A stretch of 5,898 nt of DNA from positions 1 through 5,898 of the forward strand of contig JAEDNQ010000138.1 of assembly GCA_016302435.1 (NCBI GenBank). The letters run 5' to 3'. The notes under the pieces are model-generated. The model saw only the letters and a program-made list of their open reading frames with translations, ran no database searches and was not told the origin of the DNA. This stretch comes from Bacteroidaceae bacterium (GTDB taxonomy: Bacteria > Bacteroidota > Bacteroidia > Bacteroidales > Bacteroidaceae). Positions 1 to 5,818 of the stretch are shown here, piece after piece (within the stretch, counting starts at the first letter, position 1; the number at the start of each line of letters is the position of its first letter). Made by a program: the position numbers and the translations under genes.

Positions 1-23
1 GTGCAAATGTCGAGGAGCATCGA

Positions 24-45
24 TTTAACATTTAACATTTTAACA
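24..45. repeat. Three tandem TTTAACA units
   Basis: The units are TTTAACA at 24-30, TTTAACA at 31-37 and TTTTAACA at 38-45, so the third is one base longer. Short arms GCATC (17-21) and GATGC (56-60) flank the array as a 5-bp inverted repeat. The function is unknown. It lies about 15-40 bp upstream of a weak leftward promoter-like motif at the window edge, so a regulator-binding role is possible but unproven. Confidence 0.5.
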
Positions 46-144
46 TCGGGAGCGAGATGCGTAACGTACTGACAATCTGTTGTATAACCTCTATTCGAGT
101 TTCCTTTTACCCTCTGCTTTTTTCGACGCTTTTTTTTCGAAAAT

Positions 145-175
145 TTTATACCCTCCCCTTTAAGGATGGTATAAA
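145..175. repeat. 8-bp perfect inverted repeat, possible operator or hairpin
   Basis: TTTATACC (145-152) is the exact reverse complement of GGTATAAA (168-175), with 15 bases between. After one C/T mismatch the inner bases add three more pairs (TCC 154-156 with GGA 164-166), leaving a 7-base loop. The half-sites are centred 23 bp apart, about two helical turns, which would suit a dimeric DNA-binding protein. It is not a classic terminator: on the minus strand the stem is followed by AAAATTTT rather than a T run, and on the plus strand by TGTCTAAAG. Confidence 0.45.
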
Positions 176-279
176 TGTCTAAAGGTCAGTGAGTTCCGCT
201 GAAAAGTTAGTTGATATGGAAATCCTGCATTTTTGATGCGTTTTTACTGAAACAAGATAGGGCGATGTTGCGCTCCACA

Positions 280-1761
280 TTACTGTTTGCCATGTTGCAG
301 CATGAGGTCTATCCATCCGCGGCTCTTGCCTTGCATGGCAATGCTGTACACGCCGTATTTAGCTCCAATCCATCTGCCTTCACGCGCCTGGAAGACTGAT
401 GGCACGGTGGAAAAGGGTTTGTCGTCAACGCTGTAGGATAGGGTGCATGCGCCGCCTTTGGCACAGCTGAGGACGAAGCGGACAGAGGCAGCATAGCAGG
501 TTTTAGCCCCTGCACTGATTTTCTTTGCTTTCGCTTCTCCGAGTGTGGCTACAGTCTCGGGTGTTCCGTTGTCTGCATTGTGGCAAGTGATGTACTTGAT
601 GACAAATCGCTCGCCTGTCAGCTCGAGGGCGATGCGGGCATAATCGCGCCCCATGACGATGAAGCCTGACTGCTGGCCTTCGGCATTTGCCATGATTTTG
701 CAGTGGAGGGTGTCGCTGAAGACTTCACCCTCGAACTTTTTAAGGTAGAGGTTGGGCACTGACCAGAAGTTTGTGAAGGATGGGTCTGTGAGATGTCCGT
801 AGATGCGGCATCCGTCTGTGCGTGAGAATCCGAAGTGCTCGTTGTAGTTGGCGTGCCACTGGTAGGCGAGTGCGGGGGAGGAGTAGTGCAGAGGTGATGG
901 TGTGTTGTGCTTGTTTAGCTGCATCATGGGCCATCCGTCTTTCATGTTGACATCGAGCAGATGAAGTATGCGGCCGTAGAGGTTGCGCTCCTGGAAGCAC
1001 ACAAAATTGTCTTTGACCCACGCTCCCTGATGTATGCCATCTTTGTTGAAGACTATTTTGCTTTCGTAGGGTCCGTAGACAGACTTGCTCCTCAAGGCGA
1101 GCTGATGGCCTGTGGCTACTCCCCCTGCTGGTGCGAGTATGTAGAAATAGCCGTCGCGGTGGTAGAATTTGGGACCTTCGATGGTGTGGTTGCCTTCGGT
1201 GAGTCCGTCGTAGACTATCACGGGCTGTGTCAGGGCTGATGTGCCGTCGGGCGTGAGCTCGCGCACGGTAAGGATGCTGTTGAAGCCGCATCGGCTGTTG
1301 GCCCAGCCGTTGACGAGGTAGGCACGGCCGTCGACCCATAGGGGGCATGGGTCGATGAGTCCTTTGCCTTCAACGACGAGGACTGGGTCGTCCCATTTGC
1401 CTGCGGGATTGTGGGTCTTGGTCATGAAGATGCCGTAGTCGGGGTCGCCCCAATAGATGTAGTAGGTGTCGTCGTGTTTGCGGATGGATGGTGCCCACAC
1501 GCCGCATCCGTGTTGCACGTTGGCATAGTGGTCGAGGGGCACGAGGGATTGTAAGGCATAGTTGACCAGTGTCCAGTGGGTCATGTCGTCGGAGCGGAGG
1601 ATGGGCAGGCCTGGAGTGCACTGGAAGCTGCTTGCCGTGAGCCAGTATTGGCCGCTGTCGCCTTCGCATGCGTCGGGGTCGCTGAAGTCGGCATGGATGA
1701 TTTGGGATTGTCCTGTGAGGGAACTGAGGGTCAGTCCGATGAGAAACAGCAGTTTTTTCAT
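280..1761 (-). CDS. Secreted GH43 glycosidase (beta-xylosidase / alpha-L-arabinofuranosidase type)
   Basis: Glycoside hydrolase family 43 protein of 493 residues, expected to release xylose or arabinose from xylan-derived oligosaccharides in the periplasm. I start it at ATG 1761 (MKKLLFLIGL); three codons upstream is only an alternative TTG. Residues 1-20 look like a signal peptide without a lipobox Cys. The five-bladed propeller spans roughly 22-335: the motif ADFSDPD gives the general base Asp28, GLIDPCP gives the pKa-tuning Asp137, and TIEGPKFY gives the general acid Glu195. GIHQGAW (about 242-248) and DGWPM (about 275-279) are typical of this family. Residues about 340-485 resemble the concanavalin A-like C-terminal domain of GH43 xylosidases, with YSVDDKPF, REGRWIGAKYGV and SRGWIDL. 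The region after the first Asp (ACEGDSGQYW) departs from the usual VIRVGDxYY. The gene lies 143 bp downstream of the GH10 xylanase on the same strand, with no promoter of its own that I can see. Family is secure; exact substrate is not. Confidence 0.9.
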   Translation of the reverse strand: MKKLLFLIGLTLSSLTGQSQIIHADFSDPDACEGDSGQYWLTASSFQCTPGLPILRSDDMTHWTLVNYALQSLVPLDHYANVQHGCGVWAPSIRKHDDTYYIYWGDPDYGIFMTKTHNPAGKWDDPVLVVEGKGLIDPCPLWVDGRAYLVNGWANSRCGFNSILTVRELTPDGTSALTQPVIVYDGLTEGNHTIEGPKFYHRDGYFYILAPAGGVATGHQLALRSKSVYGPYESKIVFNKDGIHQGAWVKDNFVCFQERNLYGRILHLLDVNMKDGWPMMQLNKHNTPSPLHYSSPALAYQWHANYNEHFGFSRTDGCRIYGHLTDPSFTNFWSVPNLYLKKFEGEVFSDTLHCKIMANAEGQQSGFIVMGRDYARIALELTGERFVIKYITCHNADNGTPETVATLGEAKAKKISAGAKTCYAASVRFVLSCAKGGACTLSYSVDDKPFSTVPSVFQAREGRWIGAKYGVYSIAMQGKSRGWIDLMLQHGKQ

Positions 1762-1799
1762 GTTTGTCAATTGTTCTTAGGTTGGTGTTTTCCAGATGA

Positions 1800-1852
1800 A
1801 AAAATCCACCGTCAGTAGGCTTGTTTCAATAGGCGCTTGACGGTGGATTTTT
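1800..1852. terminator. Perfect 15-bp stem-loop between the GH10 and GH43 genes
   Basis: AAAAATCCACCGTCA (1800-1814) is exactly complementary to TGACGGTGGATTTTT (1838-1852), with a 23-base loop. Read on the minus strand the stem ends in six T (1804-1799), and on the plus strand in five T, so it could work as a bidirectional intrinsic terminator. For the minus-strand operon it sits 52 bp past the GH10 stop and 38 bp before the GH43 start. It could therefore terminate most xylanase transcripts, attenuate GH43 expression, or protect the 3' end of the xylanase mRNA. The loop is large for a terminator, which leaves room for a processing or regulatory role. Confidence 0.7.
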
Positions 1853-1904
1853 ATGTGGGATGTTGATTGTTGGAATCTGTCTTTTAGGAATGAGTGTATA
1901 GGAC

Positions 1905-4250
1905 CTACCTTATGAAGACCTTCTTCCCGCCAACGATGTACATGCCGGCAGGGAGGGTGGAGAGGTCGGTGCCGTCGGCATAGCGTTTGCCTTGGATGTC
2001 GTAGATGACGGGGTTAGCCTCTGTGGTGGCTGACTCTGCCTCCTCGATGTCCTTGATGTCGTTTGGTATGCCGCCGAAGCCGCGGACCCATCCTGCGTAG
2101 ACGTGCTTGCGGTAGTAGTTGATGTCCCAGATGCCGACGGGTGTGTCAGCTCTCCAGCCGCTGTTGGTGGGGGAGTCGGTTGGGCACCACTGGCAGATGC
2201 CCCACTGCTGCTGGGCAGGGATGATGGTGAGGTACTGCTTGATGATCCACTCGTAGTAGTTTGCCATGCGCTTGTGCATGGCTTCTGTCATCTTGCTTGT
2301 GCTGACGGGGTTGCCGTTGACATCGTCCATGCCCATGTCGAGTTCGCTGACGCGCACGAGCTTGCCTGTGGCTGCCATGAGCTTGAACATCTGGGTGATG
2401 TGTTTCTTGCGGTCGTTGAGGGCGTTGTCGTTCATGCTGCAGGAGATGTGCATCTGTGTGCCGATGCCGTCAATCTTTGTGACACCGTCTGCCTCCCACT
2501 TCTTTATCCAGTTGATGAGTGAGCGGAGCTTCTTGTTGTTGTCCCAGAAGCTCTCGAGGTTGTAGTCGTTGATGAAGAGCTTGACGTCTTCGGGACCATA
2601 CTTGCGTGCGAGGCGGCATGCCTGGCGCACATACTCGAGGTCGCCCATGTAGTCTTGCCAATAGAAGGCGTCGCCGCCCACGTCCCATGTGCCGCTGTGG
2701 TAGCCTTCGGAGTGCTGAAGGGTGTAGTTGCCTGAACCGTCGTCGCCTCCTCCTGAGATGGGTTCATTGACGAGGTCCCAGCCTTTGACTTTGCCTCCGC
2801 ATGCTGTCATCATGCCTTTTATCCACTTGTCCATGGCGTAGACGAGGGTGTCGTGGCGCTCTTGGGCTGTGAGGGGTATGCTGGTGGGGAGGTAGACGAA
2901 GCGCAGGCCTTGGCTTATTGCGGGTTCTGAGGATGAACCTCCGCTGGTCTTGACCCTGAAGGATGAGACGTCGGTGTCCTCGAAGTCTCCGTTCTTTATT
3001 CGCTCAACGCCGTTGACCTTGAGGCTGACGTTGTCGAAGTAGTAGTTGTTGGCGTCGGCGAATTCGCTGAGGTTGAGGGCTATGCTCTGGCCTGCCTTGC
3101 TGAAGGTGCCGGAGAGGGTGACGGTCTTCCACTCGGTGGTGAAGGGTATGTTGCCCAGTGCCTCGTGGTGGACGTAGGAGCCTGGGGCGTTGTGTATCTG
3201 TGTGGATGCGTTGGCTGCCTTGTCGGCTCTCACGTCGGCTGAGAACTCATATTTGGCGCCTGCGTTGAAGCTGCCGAGGAGGAACCAGGCCTGATTGTCC
3301 CAGACTTCGCTGGTGCGTGCGGTGGCTTCTGCCTTGAGGTAGCGTCGGTCTGGCTCGTCGATGATCTGTGCCTTCTTGGGAATCTCGAACTTTATGTCCT
3401 TGATGTATATGTCGCCCACGAAGTCTCCGCACTGGAGGAGGTAGAAGCAGTTGGAGAGGGTGGCCTTGTAGTTGAAGCTCACTTCCTTCCACTCGGTGGT
3501 GAAGGCCACGTCGCCTCCTGGGCCTCCGCTCCAGTCGCCGAGTTTGGTGTGGAGCTTGCCTGCCTTGGAACCCTTGACGGTCATGGTCATGCGGTAGGTC
3601 TTGCCTGCTTCGGTGAGGATGTCGGTGCAGGCGAGGAACTGCACTTCCCAGGAGTTGACCTTCTTGGTGCAGTGGATGTTGAGTCCGTTGGTGGCGTCGA
3701 ATGAGAGGCTGTAGCCGTATTGTGACTCGTCGCTCTTCCAGCCTACGCTCTGGCTGGTGCGGAAGTCTTTGGTGTATATGGGGCTGTAGACGGTGGTGTC
3801 GCCCTCGGTGAGTTCGGGTGCTGGCTTGTCCTGGAGGAGCTTGAGGAGCCATCCCTTGGGCTGCTGTGAGTGCCATGCGAGGGTGTGGCCGTAGACTTCG
3901 ATGCCTGAGGCTGTGGCTTTGTTGACGAAGTTCTTGACGTTGGTGAAGTTCATGTTGCCGTTGCCGTCGACGCAGCTTCCCATCTTCATGGCGTTGCCTG
4001 CCACTGTCTCGTTGGCGTTGCGGTTGACGAGGTTGTACATGGTGGTGTTGTTGAGGTAGTCGGACACGATGGTGGCGATACCCATGCGGAAGTTGGGGTA
4101 CTTGTCCCTGTTGATATATTCCTTCAGGTCTTCGTATTCGTCGAGGTAACGGTAGTTGTCGTCGCCTGGCTTGCCTAACTCGAATTTCTGCTGTGCCACA
4201 GCCGGAAGGGCGAGGCCTAAGCTGATGATGATAGCGTGAATCTTCTTCAT
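1905..4250 (-). CDS. Secreted GH10 endo-1,4-beta-xylanase with inserted carbohydrate-binding modules
   Basis: Endo-xylanase of 781 residues that should cut the beta-1,4-xylan backbone with retention of configuration. The start is ATG 4250 (MKKIHAIIISLGLALPAVAQ), a type I signal peptide with an AVA-Q cleavage site and no lipobox; the frame stays open 69 codons upstream but there it overlaps the promoter. The GH10 barrel is split. Part one is about residues 52-140 (FRMGIATIVSDYL, GHTLAWHS at 121-128). Part two is about 450-725, with acid/base Glu496 in WDLVNEP, INDYNLES, GIGTQMHIS, nucleophile Glu636 in VRVSELDMG, and QWCPTDS. Between them lie two beta-rich modules resembling CBM4_9/CBM22-like sandwiches, roughly 152-292 and 300-413, each carrying an FTTEWK motif, plus an orphan NGDFE segment at 420-424. 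Residues about 745-781 form a secretion or sorting-like tail. Typical single-domain GH10 enzymes are about 350-400 residues, so the inserts explain the size. A -7 box lies 55 bp upstream of the start codon; no Shine-Dalgarno is visible. Confidence 0.95.
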   Translation of the reverse strand: MKKIHAIIISLGLALPAVAQQKFELGKPGDDNYRYLDEYEDLKEYINRDKYPNFRMGIATIVSDYLNNTTMYNLVNRNANETVAGNAMKMGSCVDGNGNMNFTNVKNFVNKATASGIEVYGHTLAWHSQQPKGWLLKLLQDKPAPELTEGDTTVYSPIYTKDFRTSQSVGWKSDESQYGYSLSFDATNGLNIHCTKKVNSWEVQFLACTDILTEAGKTYRMTMTVKGSKAGKLHTKLGDWSGGPGGDVAFTTEWKEVSFNYKATLSNCFYLLQCGDFVGDIYIKDIKFEIPKKAQIIDEPDRRYLKAEATARTSEVWDNQAWFLLGSFNAGAKYEFSADVRADKAANASTQIHNAPGSYVHHEALGNIPFTTEWKTVTLSGTFSKAGQSIALNLSEFADANNYYFDNVSLKVNGVERIKNGDFEDTDVSSFRVKTSGGSSSEPAISQGLRFVYLPTSIPLTAQERHDTLVYAMDKWIKGMMTACGGKVKGWDLVNEPISGGGDDGSGNYTLQHSEGYHSGTWDVGGDAFYWQDYMGDLEYVRQACRLARKYGPEDVKLFINDYNLESFWDNNKKLRSLINWIKKWEADGVTKIDGIGTQMHISCSMNDNALNDRKKHITQMFKLMAATGKLVRVSELDMGMDDVNGNPVSTSKMTEAMHKRMANYYEWIIKQYLTIIPAQQQWGICQWCPTDSPTNSGWRADTPVGIWDINYYRKHVYAGWVRGFGGIPNDIKDIEEAESATTEANPVIYDIQGKRYADGTDLSTLPAGMYIVGGKKVFIR

Positions 4251-4305
4251 TGGTGAATGATGTTTTGGATTAGGGAAATGATGGATAATATTGTTTTTTC
4301 GGTTG

Positions 4306-4313
4306 CAAAGGTA
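4306..4313 (-). promoter_or_regulatory. Bacteroidetes -7 promoter box for the GH10 xylanase
   Basis: Read on the minus strand this is TACCTTTG followed by CA, a perfect match to the sigma-ABfr -7 consensus TAnnTTTG. It implies a transcription start near 4300 and a leader of about 50 bases, A-rich and without a Shine-Dalgarno sequence, as is usual in this phylum. No good TTTG -33 element lies 19-21 bp upstream, so the promoter may be weak or need an activator, which would suit an inducible xylanase gene. That last point is inference. Confidence 0.6.
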
Positions 4314-4363
4314 CGTATTTATTTTTGAATAGACGTTCTGTTTGCATTTTAGTGGCAATATTT

Positions 4364-4395
4364 TTTGCGTAACTCGCCGTTTTTTTCTTACTTTG
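4364..4395 (+). promoter_or_regulatory. Probable sigma-ABfr promoter for the cyuA-like gene
   Basis: A -33 TTTG (4364-4367) is followed after 20 bases by TTACTTTG (4388-4395), one mismatch from TAnnTTTG. The predicted start is around 4400, giving a leader of roughly 85 bases before ATG 4484. It points away from the xylanase promoter at 4306-4313, with about 50 bp between the two, so the 233-bp gap serves two divergent transcripts. Confidence 0.5.
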
Positions 4396-4483
4396 TACAA
4401 AAATATCAGTTGCCGGAAGGGTCTGAGATGAAAAAAGAAGGGTGGACATGTGACCAAAACGGGCTCGAAGACGTAATATAGAT

Positions 4484-5773
4484 ATGGAAAAAGAATTAAG
4501 AGACAAAATCATTGCTCTTGTCAAGAGCGAGGTGGTGCCAGCTGTCGGTTGTACAGAGCCGATAGCCGTGGCACTGTGTGTGTGCAAGGCGGTCGAACTG
4601 CTCGGCTCTGTGCCGGAACGCATTGATGTGCTGCTCTCGGCCAATATCCTGAAGAACGCCATGGGCGTGGGCATTCCCGGCACGGGGATGATAGGTCTGC
4701 CCATAGCGGTGGCCCTGGGTGCTCTGATAGGAAAGTCGGAGTATGAGCTGGAGGTGCTGAAGGATGTGGACGACGAGGCAGTGGCTAAGGGCAAGGCTTT
4801 CATTGACGAGGGCCGCATACGCATAGGCCTGAAGAAGGGCATAGAAGAGAAACTGTATATCGAGGCTCTCGTGAGCAAGGGCGGCGAGACTGCTACGGCT
4901 GTCATCAGCGGCTGCCACACGTCGTTCGTCCTGCTCAAGAGGGGCGGCGAGACAGTCTTCGAGCAGGCGGCGGCTGCCAACTGTGAGGAAGGCGAGGAAG
5001 AGGGATGGCTGACGCTGGAGAAGGTGTATGAGTTTGCCACGACGGCTCCTCTGAGCGAGATGGAGTTCATCAGGAAGGCGAAGGAGCTGAATGAGAGTGC
5101 TGCCCAGGCTTCGCTTGCCGGCAACTATGGCCACACGTTAGGCAAGACGCTCTCGCGGCCTTTAGGCAAGGGCATCTTTGGCGACACCATCTTCTCGCAC
5201 ATCATCTCGTCGACGGCATGTGCCTGTGACGCGAGGATGGCTGGCGCACCCATACCCGTGATGTCCAACTCGGGCAGCGGCAACCAGGGCATCTGTGCCA
5301 CTCTGCCCGTGGTGAAGTTTGCGGAGGAGAACCACAACACCGACGAGGAGCTCATCCGCGCCCTCATGCTGAGCCACCTGACGGCAATATATATAAAGCA
5401 GTCGCTCGGCAAGCTGTCGGCGCTGTGCGGATGTGTCGTGGCGTCGACCGGTTCGGCGTGCGGCTTGACCTATCTCATGGGCGGCGACTATGTGCAGGTG
5501 ACCTACGCTGTGAAGAACATGGTGGCAAACCTCACGGGCATGATATGTGACGGAGCCAAGCCGTCGTGCGCCCTGAAGCTCGCCTCGGGAGTGAGTACCG
5601 CTGTGCTCTCGGCGATGCTCGCCGTGCAGCACAACTGTGTGAGCTCGGTGGAGGGCATCATAGAGGACGATGTGGACAAGTCGATACATAATCTGACGAA
5701 GATAGGCAAGGACGCAATGGACGAGACTGACCGTTGTGTGCTTGACATTATGACATCAAAAGAAAAAAAATGA
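4484..5773 (+). CDS. CyuA/YhaM-family Fe-S L-cysteine desulfidase (UPF0597, serine dehydratase alpha-like)
   Basis: Cytoplasmic protein of 429 residues, full length for the UPF0597 (YhaM/CyuA) family. Members are [4Fe-4S] lyases that break L-cysteine into pyruvate, ammonia and sulfide; databases often label them serine dehydratase alpha subunit. Family signatures visible: VVPAVGCTEPIA with Cys23, NILKNAMGVGIPGTG (54-68), SGCHTSF, NSGSGNQGICATLP with Cys271, LSALCGC with Cys315 and Cys317, and GMICDGAKPSCALK with Cys355 and Cys362. By analogy with L-serine dehydratases, Cys355, Cys362 and one of Cys315/Cys317 are the likely cluster ligands, with Cys23 near the active site; this assignment is inference. 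There is no signal peptide or membrane anchor. ATG 4484 fits the family N-terminus (MEKELRDKII); only a weak GAAG lies upstream. It stands alone, divergent from the xylanase, and no cysteine transporter or regulator is in view. The last codons run through eight consecutive A. Whether the true substrate is cysteine or serine cannot be told here. Confidence 0.88.
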   Translation: MEKELRDKIIALVKSEVVPAVGCTEPIAVALCVCKAVELLGSVPERIDVLLSANILKNAMGVGIPGTGMIGLPIAVALGALIGKSEYELEVLKDVDDEAVAKGKAFIDEGRIRIGLKKGIEEKLYIEALVSKGGETATAVISGCHTSFVLLKRGGETVFEQAAAANCEEGEEEGWLTLEKVYEFATTAPLSEMEFIRKAKELNESAAQASLAGNYGHTLGKTLSRPLGKGIFGDTIFSHIISSTACACDARMAGAPIPVMSNSGSGNQGICATLPVVKFAEENHNTDEELIRALMLSHLTAIYIKQSLGKLSALCGCVVASTGSACGLTYLMGGDYVQVTYAVKNMVANLTGMICDGAKPSCALKLASGVSTAVLSAMLAVQHNCVSSVEGIIEDDVDKSIHNLTKIGKDAMDETDRCVLDIMTSKEKK

Positions 5774-5782
5774 GCAATATGT

Positions 5783-5813
5783 TTTGCTGATTGAAAAATA
5801 TGTCGTATCTTTG
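5783..5813 (+). promoter_or_regulatory. Strong sigma-ABfr consensus promoter reading out of the window
   Basis: A -33 TTTG (5783-5786), a 19-base spacer and a perfect -7 TATCTTTG (5806-5813) match the Bacteroidetes housekeeping consensus in both boxes and spacing. The predicted transcription start is about 5818-5820. It begins only 10 bp after the cyuA stop and overlaps a short AGCAA/TTGCT inverted repeat (5773-5788) that has no T tract, so no terminator separates the two transcripts. The gene it serves lies beyond the right edge. Confidence 0.72.
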
Positions 5814-5818
5814 CAAAG

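Larger units (their letters stand above)
1..279. other. Intergenic region without a convincing gene
   Basis: This stretch is AT-rich and I see no believable coding sequence. The only open frame, starting at 211 on the plus strand, runs into the GH43 gene antisense and has no family resemblance. Visible small-scale structure: three tandem TTTAACA-type units (24-45); a direct repeat of GC-T(6 to 8)-CGA at 116-126 and 128-140; the palindrome TTTTCGAAAA at 134-143; an inverted repeat at 145-175; and a weak hairpin GCAT/ATGC at 227-239 followed by GTTTTT on the plus strand. No clear rho-independent terminator for the GH43 gene was found downstream of its stop at 280. On the minus strand GACATTTGCAC near positions 1-11 resembles a degenerate -7 box for a gene off the left edge, but it lacks the leading T and a -33 element. 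Confidence 0.6.

Noticed and set aside
211..399. 62-codon plus-strand open frame
   Set aside because: Mostly antisense to the GH43 3' end, no promoter or ribosome site, no recognisable features.
740..1348. 202-codon minus-strand frame overlapping GH43
   Set aside because: It is an out-of-frame shadow rich in Arg, Pro and His; the GH43 frame carries all the recognisable motifs.
3247..3876. 209-codon minus-strand frame within the xylanase gene
   Set aside because: Arg/His/Gln-rich shadow of the GH10 binding-module region, without any domain resemblance.
4251..4457. 69-codon N-terminal extension of the xylanase
   Set aside because: The extension precedes a perfect signal peptide start at 4250, overlaps the predicted promoter and is rich in Lys, Phe and His as expected of AT-rich noncoding DNA.
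4270..5124. Long minus-strand open frame (284 codons) opposite cyuA
   Set aside because: It is antisense to a gene with clear family motifs, is very rich in Ser/Ala with no domain, and would start inside that gene and end in the xylanase leader.
5774..5790. Terminator for cyuA from the AGCAA/TTGCT repeat
   Set aside because: The stem is only 5 bp, AT-rich, and is not followed by a T run; it coincides with the -33 region of the next promoter.
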